Assembly: GCF_036898095.1 (NCBI RefSeq)
Contig: NC_090757.1
Span: 65,197,964-65,261,963, forward strand
Source of the DNA: Palaemon carinicauda
Taxonomy: Eukaryota > Arthropoda > Malacostraca > Decapoda > Palaemonidae
Reading direction: 5' to 3'
Length of the DNA: 64,000 bases
Program-made: the position numbers and the translations under genes
Part shown: one piece after another, positions 43,877 to 54,820 of the stretch
How the letters are laid out: the number at the start of each line of letters is the position of its first letter
How positions within the stretch are numbered: position 1 is the first letter of the stretch
Notes under the pieces: model-generated
Seen by the model: only the letters and a program-made list of their open reading frames with translations
Told to the model about the DNA's origin: nothing
Database searches by the model: none

Positions 43877-45516
43877 ACGTACCTTCGAATTTAATAGTGC
43901 AAGTAAAGAAAACATTACCGGGATCTGAAATATTAATCCTTTCCGACACTTTGAAAACTAACGGATTGTCTGTCACACAATCTATTTATGCAGTAGGCTC
44001 ACATCAACAATGTAATATTGAAGTCTGTAATCATTTAAATACCACTTTAGTAATTCAGAAAAATCAACATATCTTGGATGTAGAAGTTTATAAACATCGT
44101 ATTCTTACCGTTGCTGAAATCAATCACGCTCCATCAGTTGCGAATGAATCCCTTTTGCAATCTATTAAAAATAAAATCAATAAAGACATTCAAGACGAAG
44201 AAATTCAGCAGAAATTTTTTGGACTTTTAACTGAATATCATGATGTTTTTTCCACTACGGATGGATCCTTAGGAAAAACAGATGTGATCGAGCATCAAAT
44301 AAGGTTAAAGGACAAGCAAAAAATTATCTATGTACCCTCGTACAGACTCCCTATGAAATTCCAGAATGAAATCAATGATGAAGTAGGTAAAATGCTAGAA
44401 GAAGGAGTCATTAGGAAATCGAACAGCCCTTATAATTTTCCACTAATAGTTGTACTGAAAAAAGATTGAACATGGCGTATCTGCGTAGACTTCCGTCGCC
44501 TAAACAAGGAGACGATCCCTGATCGATTCCCAGTGCCATGTACTGACGATATTTTGTCTTTGTTAGGTCAGAATAAATATTTTACCAGTTTGGAATTACC
44601 TAAATGCTTTCACCTGATATCATTAGAAGAAGATAGTATCCCATACACAGCCTTCAGCACAGCCAGGGGACATTATGAATTTTTACGGATGCCTTTTGGT
44701 TTACGTTGTGCTCCCATAACATTTACAAGAATGACTAACATAGTGTTTGGAGACTTGCTAGGGGATATATTGCATGCCTATATGGACGACCTTGTAATCT
44801 TTTCCAACACCTTAGAAGAACATCTACGTAAATTAGAACTAGTACTACAGAGACTAAGACAGCATAACTTAAGGGTAAAGATTATTAAGTGTGAATTTTT
44901 CAAGACAGAATTAGTCTATTTGGGTTTTATGGTGTCAAGCCAAGGTCTTAAAGTAGTCCATGATAAGGGGTCGGCTATCCGTAACTTTCCGATACCTACT
45001 ATTGTCAAGGGAATACAGCAATTTCTGGGTTGTAGTGGATATTACAGGCGTTTTATACACAATTATTCAATAATAGCTGCTCCCTTAACTGATCTTACGA
45101 AGAAGGGCGTAGATTTCATATGGTCTGAGCAGCATCAACAGGCGTTTAATACCTTGAAAGATGAACTGTGTAGTTCTCCTATCTTAAAATTTCCTGACTT
45201 CAGTAAGAAATTCTTCATTGCAACAGATGCCTCAGACTTGGAAGTAGGGGGGGTATTGCTTCAGCAATATGAAAAACAATTTTTCCCGATAGCTTTTTAT
45301 TCTCGAAAACTGAGAACTTCCGAAAGTAAGTATGTAGTAATAGACAAGGAAGGGCTAGCTATTGTTAATTCACTAGTGCATTTTAAGTTCATAATATACG
45401 GTTATCTCGTTAAGGTTCTTACTGATCATATACCACTAACCGACTTCTTTAAAGGCTTCAACCACAGCCCCAAACGAACTCGGTGGCATTTGATCATTCA
45501 AGACTTTGGCGCGTGA
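43873..45516 (+). pseudogene. pol: Gypsy reverse transcriptase and RNase H
   Basis: One frame with a stop TGA at 44467-44469 inside the conserved KKD-G-TWRICVDFRRLN block. RT landmarks are GVIRKSNSPY, CVDFRRLNK, IPDRFPVP, FTSLELPKCFHLISL, TAFSTARGHYEFLRMPFGL and YMDDLVIFS (44779-44805). Motif A carries Glu (GAA, 44593-44595) in place of the catalytic Asp. The thumb includes VYLGFMVSSQGLKV. RNase H begins ATDASDLEVGGVLLQ and continues FYSRKLRTSESKYVVIDKE. The frame ends at a TGA (45514-45516) where related proteins continue into YLPGKAN..ADALSR, which is present just downstream. The order PR-RT-RH-IN and these motifs place it in Ty3/Gypsy. Confidence 0.88.
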
Positions 45517-46913
45517 ATCGGGTATTTACCTGGGAAAGCAAATATCATTGCTGATGCATTATCACGCAACCCCGTGTCATCTTGTACGGAGCCTTTAGCT
45601 GAATTAATAGATATATCAGCATCCATGCCTATTGTTAAAACGATATCTGAACCAGAAGATTTGGGCTGAAGTGCTGAATTATTACAGACTGAGCAAAGAA
45701 AAGATCAGAAATTAGAAAAAATTATAAATGCATTGAAACGCAATCATAAGGAAAAGGAATATATAAAGTATAAGCAGCAGAATTATATAATCAAAGACAA
45801 TATTCTGTGTAGGACCGTGACAAGGAAAACCCGCAATACACCACATGTAACTAACGACCAGTTAGCGGTACCAATCTCACTTATTTCCACTGTCCTAAAT
45901 TGGTTGCAGGCAAATCCATTGCATGGACACCCGGGTTCTCATTAATGTCACAGAAAGCCAAATCATTGTTTTATTAGCATAAGATGCTTACAGATATGAA
46001 AAAGCACATAGCTAATTGTCGCACATGTCAGGAAAACAAAGGGCATACGAAAACACCTGTCAGCCTAGGGGCTTATCCTGTGCCCAATCAACCCTTTGAA
46101 AGGACACATTTAGATTTATTAACAGGATTTTACGAATCAGACAGAGGAAATAAGCACCTCTTAGTAATTGTAGATGCTTTAACTCGATATACAGAACTAA
46201 TAGCGATTAAAACTAAAACTGCGATTGAATGCGCTAGGAAGTTTTACGAGTGTTACATTTGTAAACATGGAATTCCACACATGATAATCTCAGACTCGGG
46301 TGGAGAATTTAATAATCACTTTCTTACCTCATTGTGTGAATTCCTTAGCATAAAGAAAATAAATACCATGATATATCACCCAGAGTCGAATGGGCTAGTG
46401 GAAAGAGCAAATAGGAAGGTTTTAAATATATTAAGAGTAGCACTAAGGGGATCAGACCACAACTGGGATATTGCAATACCTGCGGTACTGAGTACTCTGA
46501 ATCATTCATATCATATATCAATTAAAAAGTCACCGCACGAAGCATTGTATGGTACCCCAGTTAGAACGCCTTTCCATGTATTAACGCCTACAACTAATCT
46601 ATCAAATCCTTTAAAAGAATGTATAAATTAAAGCAAAAGTCGTTTTGATATTCTTCGAAAGAATTTAGAAGAATCACAAATCATAATGAAAAGGAATCAT
46701 GATAAAATAGCGAAGCCAACTAAAACATATACCGTGGGTGATAATGCATACATACAGGTAAATGTATGTAAAGGACTCAATTATAAACTAACACCTAAGT
46801 TTGAAGGCCCATTTAACGTTTTGGAAACATTAACAGCCAATAGGTTTAGAGTTCAAAACGTATCCCAACCCACTGATGAGAGAATCATACCATTGGCTCA
46901 CATAAGAAATTAA
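45517..46913 (+). pseudogene. pol: Gypsy integrase with RNase H end
   Basis: It begins with the RNase H end (GYLPGKANIIADALSRN), then a TGA at 45667-45669. A partial zinc-binding HHCC region follows: HPGSH before the TAA at 45943-45945, and CRTC near 46018 after a frame change. The DDE core is in one frame from 45984: Asp in THLDLLTG, Asp in IISDSGGEF, and Glu in SNGLVERANRK, with 35-residue-type spacing. The typical NHSYHISIKKSPHEALYG block follows. A TAA at 46629-46631 separates the carboxy domain (GDNAYIQVN, KLTPKFEGPF, RIIPLAHIRN), ending at 46913. No chromodomain is evident. It would insert element DNA into chromosomes. Confidence 0.85.
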
Positions 46914-47050
46914 AATAAGAGGGAAAGAAGTGAGGGAAAGAAGTGAGGGAAAGAAGTAAGGGAAAGATTTTTATTTTTTCTTATTAAAATATATGTTAAA
47001 AGTTTTTCTTCTTAATACAGGAGTAATTACATATATTTTTCTCGTTACAG
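46914..47050 (+). other. Gypsy region after pol: 13-bp repeat and splice acceptor
   Basis: Just after the pol stop, GGGAAAGAAGTGA (13 bp) is repeated three times with a partial fourth (46921-46966). A T-rich stretch with TTTTTCTCGTTACAG (ending 47050) follows. This is a good 3' splice site directly before a hydrophobic open segment. Confidence 0.6.
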
Positions 47051-47128
47051 GTTTCCAAGATTAAGTTTTTGTTGTTGGGAGTGATATTGTTTGCTCAGAC
47101 ATTTTTTCTCGTGTGGGATGAGCTCTAA
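47051..47128 (+). pseudogene. Possible env-like start (signal-peptide-like), truncated
   Basis: Twenty-five codons after a candidate splice acceptor read a basic start (VSKIKF) followed by a hydrophobic stretch (LLLGVILFAQTFFLVW) and then TAA at 47126-47128. Third-ORF env genes of errantivirus-like Gypsy elements are expressed by splicing to a site after pol, so position and composition fit. DIRS c is inserted nine bases later, and no env body was recognised beyond 60229. A chance hydrophobic stretch in T-rich DNA is a real alternative. Confidence 0.3.
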
Positions 47129-47136
47129 AACTAAAA

Positions 47137-47490
47137 ATGCCAATTTCGGAGATAATTTGTGTTTTTCCTAACCATACAAACCTTAGCTATTTACATAGGG
47201 TTTACTTTTCGGCGTAGCTGAAATGACGAGCCATTAAGCTTTTAACGAGGGTTAACTAACCCCCCCCCCGCTAGTTAGCAGGGGGTAGGGAAGGGGTAGC
47301 TTGCTACCCCTCCCCCCTACACACCTGTGAGTTGTCTCACTTCACTTAGAGGTAGGACTTGACTTCGGGGACAGGGCTGTCGGGCAAATATGTGTAAATA
47401 GCTAAGGTTTGTATGGTTAGGAAAAATACAAATTATCTCCGAATTTGTCATTTGTTCCGTAACCGAAATACAAAACACGCTATTTACATA
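47137..47490. repeat. DIRS c terminal module and palindrome
   Basis: Outer arm AATTTCGGAGATAATTTGTG at 47142, inverted inner arm near 47400-47450 (GGTTTGTATGGTTAGGAAAA onward), then TTCCGTAACCGAAATACAAA. The G run is shorter here than in the array copies, and TAGCTTGCTA replaces TAGCTAGCTA. Confidence 0.8.
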
Positions 47491-47970
47491 GGGTGACTTA
47501 CCCCTTAGGAAGGGCAGAGAGTCCCCAGGCTTACTGGCTTTGGCTTTACCCGGGGACACGAAAACCGAGTGAGCAGCACTCGAGAAAAGGGGTCCCTGCA
47601 CCTTGCACTCTCCGAAGCTTGCTACGGATGCACGGCCTACATAAGTTGTGTGTGGAGGAAGTTGTGACTCGTCCTAGGAAGTTGACCTGGAGTTCTTTAG
47701 ATAAAAATCTAGGCTAGGACGTTCCCAATACCACCTCATCAGGGTACGGGGGATGCACACAGTATTATAGTTAATACTAGGAGCACAAGGGAGCATGGTT
47801 TACCTGCAGAGGTTGAGGTCAGCTATGCAGAGACCAGGATGCTGCTTTCCCCAAGGGAGGGGAGAATGAAGAAAGAAGTAAGGGCCAGACATACTCTTTC
47901 AATCACGCAGACTAAAACCGGGTAACAATGCCCCCAACCTTCTGCTACCTGTCCATTAAGGAGCCTGAGG
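47491..47970. other. DIRS c 3' noncoding segment
   Basis: No gene. Conserved between DIRS copies: GAGTGAGCAGCACTCGAGAA, CTACATAAG and CGTTCCCAATACCACCTC are all recognisable in each. Likely cis-acting sequence for the element's unusual replication; inference from conservation in noncoding DNA. Confidence 0.5.
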
Positions 47971-48957
47971 TTAGACCAGCTGTTGTGCAGCCACCACAGG
48001 GCCAATAGAGAATGTATCGAAGCTCCTGTGGGTCACGTCCTGCAGGTAGTGGGCTGTAAACGTCGTCTGGCGCTTCCACACCCCAGCTTGCAAAACCTGC
48101 GTCACAGAGAAATTTCTATTGAATGCCAGGGACGTAGCGATGCCCCTGACATTGTGCGCTCTAGGGCGGCGTGACGGTGGAGGGTCAGGATCCAAGGTGT
48201 GTTGGATAACCTTCCGGATCCGGGCCGAGATGGTGTTCCTGGTGACCCTCCTCTTCGTCCTTCCTGTCCTTACGAATAACGCTTGCACCTGAGGACGGAC
48301 TGCAGCTGTTCTCTTCAAGTAATACCTCAGACTCCTTACTGGGCAAAGTAACAGATGGTCTGGGTCACTTGTTACAGAACGAAGACTCGTTACCCTGAAG
48401 GAGTCGAACCTAGGGTCCGACACCCCGCGATTCTGAGTCTTAGCAACAAACTCAGGGACGAACTTGAACGTTACCTCTCCCCATCCCCTTGAATGGGCGA
48501 CGTCGTAAGAAAGACCATGAAGTTCACTGACCCACTTGGCCGAGGCCAAAGCGAGCAGGAAAGCCGTCTTCCAAGACAGGTGGCGATCAGACGCCTGGCA
48601 TAATGGTTCAAACGGGGCTCTCTTCAGAGCCCTGAGGACCTGAACCACATTCCAAGGAAGAGGTATTACTTCTGACTGAGGGCAGGTAAGCTCATAGCAG
48701 CGTATGAGTAGAGAGAGTTCTAACGAAGAGGAAATGTCCACTCCTTTCAGCCTAAACGCCAGGCTTAAGGCTGAGCGATAGCCTTTCACCGCTGGAACTG
48801 AAAGGCACATTTCCTCCTGTAAAAACACAAGAAACTCCGCTATTGCTGGAATAGTGGCATCGAGTGGAGAGATACCCCTCCCATGACACCAACCACAGAA
48901 GACTTTCCACTTCGCCTGGTAGATTCCGATAGAGGATTTGCGTAGGTGGCGAGACAT
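47971..48957 (-). CDS. DIRS c tyrosine recombinase, full-length frame with catalytic Arg replaced
   Basis: 328 codons from MSRHLRKSS; the start overlaps the end of RT/RNase H in another frame, as in DIRS elements. An amino-terminal SAM-like core-binding region (residues 1-110) contains YQAKWKVFCGWC and LSVPAVKGYRSAL. The catalytic domain has LASAKWVSELHGLS (140-150), where the first catalytic Arg is Trp142 (TGG at 48532-48534); DIRS d has Arg there. The HxxR box is AHNVRGIATS (His268, Arg271), and the nucleophile region is TAHYLQDV (Tyr304). It would integrate the circular DNA copy without target duplication. The frame is complete, but the Arg-to-Trp change should abolish catalysis, so this is probably a recent pseudogene. 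Confidence 0.88.
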   Translation of the reverse strand: MSRHLRKSSIGIYQAKWKVFCGWCHGRGISPLDATIPAIAEFLVFLQEEMCLSVPAVKGYRSALSLAFRLKGVDISSSLELSLLIRCYELTCPQSEVIPLPWNVVQVLRALKRAPFEPLCQASDRHLSWKTAFLLALASAKWVSELHGLSYDVAHSRGWGEVTFKFVPEFVAKTQNRGVSDPRFDSFRVTSLRSVTSDPDHLLLCPVRSLRYYLKRTAAVRPQVQALFVRTGRTKRRVTRNTISARIRKVIQHTLDPDPPPSRRPRAHNVRGIATSLAFNRNFSVTQVLQAGVWKRQTTFTAHYLQDVTHRSFDTFSIGPVVAAQQLV

Positions 48958-50837
48958 CCCGTCCGCAACCTGCTGCGAAAATCATCTCTACGTGAGGAGA
49001 CGCTCAATAGTCTCCAGGCGTGAAGCCGAAGCGACGCTACGGCCCTGTGAAAGATGTTGCAGTGTGGTTGTCCGAGTAGCTCGTGTCGTTGGGGGAGTTC
49101 CCTCGGAAGTTCCGTCAGGAGCTGCAGAAGGTCCGGGAACCATTCCGCGTGATGCCACAGCGGAGCTACAAGAGTCATGGAGAGATTGACCGATAGTCTG
49201 GTCTTGTTGAGCACTCTTCTCATCAGACAGAAAGGTGGGAAGGCGTAAACGTCGATGTTGTCCCACCTCTGCTGAAAGGCATCTTGCCAGAGAGCCTTGG
49301 GGTCCGGGACTGGAGAGCAGTAAAGGGGCAGCTTGGAGTTCAAAGGCTGTCGCGAACAGATCTACTGTCGGGGAACCCCACAAAGTCAGGACTTTGTTGG
49401 CTATCTGATGATCCAAAGACCACTCGGTACTCACTATCTGCGTCTTTCTGCTCAGACTGTCGGCGAGCACATTCCTCTTGCCTGGAATGAAGCGAGCCGA
49501 AAGTGTGACGGAGTGGACTTCGGACCACCTCAGAATCTCTACTGCAAGATGGGATAGCTGTCGAGAAAAGGTACCTCCCTGCTTGTTGATGTAAGCCACT
49601 ACCGTAGTGTTGTCGCTCATCACCACTACGAAGTGACCCGCCTGGGTCCGTTGGAACTGTTGAAGAGCCAGGAAAACTGCCTTCATATCTAGCAGATTGA
49701 TGTGGAAGTACCTTTCTGATTCTGACCAGAGCCCTGAGATCCTTTGGTTCAAAATGTGGGCCCCCCACCCTTCTTTTGACGCGTCCGAAGGTTCACGTCG
49801 TCCAGCCACCACCGAAGGTCCGTCAGTTCCGTGGGTCCTATAGGGACCAGAAAGTCTGGAGAATCGGAGCCTTGATTCCATCGGGACTTTAGCCGCCATT
49901 GCAAGGATCTTATCCTGAGGCGGCCGTTCGGAACTAGACGTGCTAGGGAGGAAAGGTGACCTAGAAGACGCAACCACGAAAGGGCCGGAAGCTCTTCCCG
50001 CCTGAGGAAAAGTTCCGCGACCTTCCTCAGCCTTGGTATCCTGTCGTCCGATGGAAAGACTTTGTGGAGATCGGTGTCTAATATCGTGCCTAGATATACC
50101 AGTCATTTCGTCAGGACCAGAGAGGACTTCTCGAGGTTTACCACGACCCCCAGGTCTCGGCAAACCTCCAGAAGCCTGTCTCGGTGTCGAAGAAGGGTCG
50201 ACTCCGAGTCTGCAAGGACCAGCCAGTCGTCCAGATAACGGAGGAGACATATGCCGTTCCTGTGCGCCCAAGACGAAATCAAAGCGAACACTCTGGTGAA
50301 CACTTGAGGAGCTGTGGAGAGACCGAAACACAGCACCTTGAACTGGTAGATCTTGCTGTCTAGGCTGAATCTCAAGTACTTCCTGGAAGACGGATGGATT
50401 GGGATCTGGACGTACGCGTCCTTTAGATCCAGTGTGCACATGAAGTCTTGCGGTCTCACTGCAAGTCTGACCGTCTCTGCTGTCTCCATGCTGAACGAAG
50501 TTTGCTTGGCAAACTTGTTCAGGGCTGAGAGGTCGATGACCGGTCTCCAGCCACCAGACGCCTTCTTTACAAGAAAGAGTCGACTGAAGAAGCCTGGGGA
50601 GCCGTCGTCGACCTCCTGGAGAGCATCCTTCTTGAGCATGGTCTCGACTTCCGCCCGAAGGGCTAACCCCTTTGCCGATCCCATGGCATAGGAGTTCAGC
50701 GGCACTGGATTCGCTGTCAGGGGAGGTGGAGATGTCAAGAACGGGACGCGATAACCTTGGCCGATCACAGAGACCGTCCAAGAATTGGCCCCAAGTTGCT
50801 GCCACCTGTGCACGCAACTTTTCAGGCATCCCTCCAC
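48840..50837 (-). pseudogene. DIRS c reverse transcriptase/RNase H
   Basis: RT is clear in one frame: SRLFLVKKASGGWRPVIDL, TLDLKDAYVQIPI (Asp137 intact), FKVLCFGLSTAPQVFTRVF and YLDDWLVLAD (Asp203-Asp204), in residues 85-210 of the piece 50837-50103. It stops at TGA (50103-50105), where DIRS d has CGA. The frame continues to the RNase H junction. There, a deletion of about 46 bases near 49790 shifts frame just before DASKEGWGAHIL. RNase H runs on (SDNTTVVAYINKQGG, FIPGKRNVLADSLSR) until a 1-base insertion near 49345 (GCCTTTGAA versus GCCTTGAA) restores the original frame for the carboxy region ending at 48840. Confidence 0.87.
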
Positions 50838-50865
50838 AAGTGGACACGCGGGGGGATTGCCAATC

Positions 50866-53800
50866 CTAGCGCTTGCGGCCTCGGCCGCTGCCTCTAGGAT
50901 TCTTACCTCTCCTAGAGGACTTGCCGCACCTTCTGTCCTTTGTCTGAAAGGGGTGGAAGAACGCTCAGGCGAACAGGAGCTTCGATGTCTTGCGAGGCTG
51001 CTGTTGCTGTTGAGGTGCCGGAGACTTGTAGGGCCGAGATGTCAGGGCCCTCTGGAGGAGAGAATCTTGATTCGATCTCCTCCACCTCTCGGCTGTTCGT
51101 TCTATATCGTTGGGCTCGAGCAGATCCTTCCCAGTAATGGAGAAGTGCCTGAGCCTGCAGACGTCCACGGCGGGGACCTTCAGATGGAACCTCTCGGTCA
51201 CTGTGTCACGACGCTTGAGGATCGAGTTGGCCCACAGGTTAGCTACCTGGTGAGCGAGGAACTCGATCGAACGCGTGCCCGAGAGGAGGAAGGTCTCCAA
51301 AGCCTTCCTATTGCTCTCCTTGGACAGATCCTCAGAGCGCAATAGGATGCCCAGAGATCCCAGCCAAACCTCCAGCCACGAAGTTGCCTGCAAGGCACTC
51401 TTCGCTACCTTCTCAAGGATCAGGATCTCCGACACCGAGAACGTCACTTGCCGGGCGGAGAGCTTCTCGAGAGGAGTTCCCCTGGTCAGCTCTTCCACGG
51501 AATGGTGGAGCGGAAGGGCCATACTAGACTCCCCCATGATCTCAAAGTACCTCCTCTGATGTACTCGAGGAGGTGGGAGGAGTTTGAACCCAGCAGAAGA
51601 ACGACCGGAGGAGGCGAGCTCGGAGAGCTGGGCTTCGACTCTGTCCCTGGCCCCTTTCACCCCTTTGGACCAAGGCAAAGCTGCGCTGGACTTAGGGGGC
51701 TTCTGGGTGCCATAGACTTTGTCTAGCACCGTGTCCTTGCCCTGACGAGGGGCAGTCTCCGGGTCCTTAAACTTGTTGAGCTGCCTCATCAAGCTAGGAC
51801 CTGCCAGAAAGCATGTTCCGACTCGAACTGGTCTCCTCCTTGCGGACTGACAGCTAAGTCTCCGGTCCCCAAAGGCTCATCTTGGGGAGAAACGTAGACG
51901 TCCTCCTGGGGTTAAGTTGGCTCTGGACAAATCCTGGATTATGATTTAGGAATCGTCTTGGAATCCTAGGGCTCCCTCCTAGGAGGAATACAGGACTCCA
52001 GCAAAGAGGTCCGGAAGGGGGCATCCTCGCGAGCAGCTTCTCTCCGAAGAGGAGGAATTCCTCCCATTGATGCCGTGGGAGATACCCCTGCCTCGCTGGA
52101 CTCTCCTGAGGAAGGAGATAACACGTCCACAGGAGAAGGAGAAACAGCACGCGTAGGAGTCTTCCTAACCGACCTCTTGGGAGCCAACTTCACCCGAGGA
52201 GAAGTCACCACGATGTCCACTCCTTTCCTTCTTTCAGCGGGGGAGAGCCTGCCATTGGTTTAAGTCCCGTATCAACGAGGGCGGGCTTCACAGCCTGGAC
52301 CACAGCGTTCATAATGTGACAGAACCAAGGCTGGCGAGTAACTGACGTAGTGTTAGTTATTCCCGCTGGAGGAAGGGGGTCCACTGATCCTTCGGAGTGG
52401 ACACCACGGGGCCTGCCTGAAAAGAAGAAGAGGAAAGAGGGTGTTGCTTGGACCTCTCCGTAGATCCTTCCTGGTCCTGGTCTTGGTGACAAAACCTACG
52501 CTTGTGTGGAGGCGATCCAGAGACCGCTCTGGAAGTCTGTGTCCCTGTCGGTTGGCCGCGCTGATGTTCCCTGCGGGAATGGGAATCGCGACGGTCTTCA
52601 CGCGAAAAACCATTCAAGGAATCGCACGCGGGCGATTTCTGAAGCGCGGGCGCATTGCCGCGTGTGGAAGAATGCGCATGGGTGAGTACGCTCGCGGGCG
52701 AGGGGGCACGTGGGCGAGATGGCGCGTGGGCGAGATGGCGCGTGAGCGCGCGGGCGAGATGGCGCGTGGCCGCGTTGGCGAGGGAACGCGTTGGCGAGGG
52801 AACGCGTTGGCGCGCACGTGAAGGAGCACGAGACCGCGCGGGTGAAGGTGTGCGCTGAACACTAGGCGATCGATGGCGGCGCGTAGGAGAATGCGAAAGA
52901 AGTCGCGAGCGACTTGGCGAGCGTTTACCAAGAGGAGAGCGCTGGCGCATCGGAGAACATTGGCGCGATGGCAAGCGATGTCGCATGCGTTCAGGAGAAC
53001 GAAGGCGTGAACCACCAACAGGCGAATGACTGCGCGCAGGTCGGAGGCCTTAGGCGATCAGGCTGGGAAGGGCGAGGGCGCTCAGGAGAGCGCTCGCGCC
53101 CAGGCGAGTGATGAACGCGCCCGCGAGTGATCGCGTGAACGCGCCCAGGCGAGTGATCGCGTGAACGCGCAGGAGAACGTTGGCGCGCAGAAAGGTTTCC
53201 GCGCACATCTGAAGAGGTGGAAGAACGCGCAGGGGAATAGGAGCTTTAGCTCGCTGTTGCGCCGGAGCAGAAGGGCGCACAGGGGCGCGAGGGCGAGGCG
53301 ACGGGTTAGTACCCTTGCCTAAGTTCAGATCAGGTGATCGTGGACGAGATGATGAACGTTGGCGCACAACAGGCACAGGTTGATCAATAGCGCGGCTTTG
53401 CATAGGAGAACGAGGGTGCGCAATGCGCACATCAGGAACACGAGGGCGCTGCTTCGCAGGAGACCTGCGAGAAGGAGAGCGCTGGCAAGCAGGTGATCGC
53501 TGCCGCGCAGGGGAGCGCTGGCGAGCAGGTGATCGTTGCCGAACAGGAGTGCGCTGGCAAGTTAAGTCCGAAGACTTTGACTCTGGGGAGCGCTTGAGCA
53601 CTACTGCACGCGAACGCGCAGGTGGGCGCGCAGGGGAACCCTGACGCGCAAGGGACTTACCCACACCGTGAGTAGAGTCCCTTAACCCCGAAGGGATCGG
53701 TGCCTGTTGGATAACAGAATGAGAAGGCGCCCAAACTGCATCTGCGGCCAGGAACGGAGAAAGCAGGTCGGAAGGTCTGGCAGGCGTAGGGGATCGTGAA

Positions 53801-54820
53801 CGATCTATGGAGAGGTCAAGGGGCGCTGCTGTGACGGGCTGCTCCTGACGGGGAGGCTCCTCCTCTGGGGGAGGATCAGGAGAGGACGACCCAAAGAGGC
53901 GCCTCCTAACTCCTTTATAGGGAGAAGGAAGCCCTCTGCTGCGAAGAGGCCTACGGGCCTTACGTCGAATACGACCACGAGGAAGGGCGTCCGGGTCATC
54001 AGTCCTCCGAAGAGGAGTCTCTGTCAGCGCACTCCCCCAAGGGGGAGACACGCCCGCAGGAGAGTCCGTGGGACCCACCTCTCCCCTCGGAGGATCTTCG
54101 GAGGGAGGAGGAGGGCCATCAGCAACGTCCGCAACAGGAGCATCATCAAGAGTTTGACCAGACCCGTCGGAAGGCTCGGCGAAACAGTGTCGACAAAATC
54201 CGAAGGGAATACCTCCGGTATTACCAGCGACTATTTGACCGCAGCCCCCAACTGGATCAGGTCAAACAGGGCTTCCTTGGAGGGTTGCCCTCAAGCCCCT
54301 AGGAAGCCCAAAGCTGAAACAAATCATTATTAGCAACAGTCTGGTCAAATTCCTCAAAATCCAAATTATCCTCCCCCGGAGGAGAAGAGGGAGCTGCCAC
54401 GCTAAGGGAGGCAACGCCCTCTCCCGCACCCCGAGGTCTGGAAACACCACTAGGGCCTGCGCTACCACTCGGCAGCCTCTCAGGAGAGACCGCTCGAGTG
54501 GGAGCTTTGGGGGAGATTTGGGCAGCGGAAGAGGAGTCCTTGGAGCCCTCCTTCTTCAAGGTTGCCCCTGAAGGAGAACGGTCTCTCTTAGACTTCTTCT
54601 TGCGCTGGCGGCCGAACTTCTCCCACTGGGAGGAAGACCACTCCCTGCACTCACCACACATATTCTCTCTATCACACCGTCGGCCTCGGCACTGCGGGCA
54701 AAGGGTGTGAGGATCGGTGTCCTCCGCTGACATGAAGGTCCCACAAGGGCGGCCAGCGAGTCCAGGGCACTTACGCATAACGATGACAAAGGTCGAGGCC
54801 AACTTCCAAGCACACAGCAC
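50866..54820 (-). pseudogene. DIRS c ORF1 (gag-like) with zinc-binding start and Arg/Ser-rich centre
   Basis: The amino end (54820-54299) has a Cys-rich motif, CPQCRGRRCDRENMCGECREW, after DTDPHTL, typical of DIRS ORF1. It is followed by a Lys/Arg-rich tract. The middle (54078-52357, another frame) is a long Arg/Ser/Pro-rich disordered segment with repeats such as PARQRSPARQRSPA and PSDLLSPFL. The carboxy third (51792-50965) is compact and conserved (RRYFEIMGES, LPLHHSVEEL, FLLSGTRSIEFLAHQVANLWANS, SRPYKSPAPQQQQ) and resembles a capsid domain. The stop CGCTAG is at 50866-50870. Frame breaks occur near 54299, 53050, 52357, 51966 and 50965. It probably packages RNA and binds RT; this role is family inference. 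Confidence 0.75.
52615..53645. repeat. Degenerate GC-rich repeats in DIRS c ORF1
   Basis: Imperfect repeats of GGCGAGATGGCGCGTGGGC (52705-52800), GCGCCCAGGCGAGTGATCGCG (53095-53165) and AGCGCTGGCGAGCAGGTGATCG (53470-53550). They lie in the same part of ORF1 as the long arrays of DIRS a and b but are short and mixed, so this looks like the pre-expansion state. Confidence 0.7.

Noticed and set aside
44467..46631. Repeated in-frame TGA and TAA in Gypsy pol as evidence of stop-codon reassignment or programmed readthrough
   Set aside because: Stops of both kinds fall at unrelated positions together with frameshifts and an altered RT motif A, which fits ordinary decay.
48840..49343. Possible DIRS-type methyltransferase domain after RNase H
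   Set aside because: The region (YAFPPFCLMRRVL, APLWHHAEWFPDLL) fits the conserved carboxy extension of DIRS RT/RNase H. I could not identify methyltransferase motifs and would not claim them.
48988..50847. 619-codon minus-strand open frame as a single protein
   Set aside because: Only its middle part (RNase H) is in the true frame. The two ends are shadow frames of the RT and carboxy regions, created by a ~46-base deletion and a 1-base insertion.
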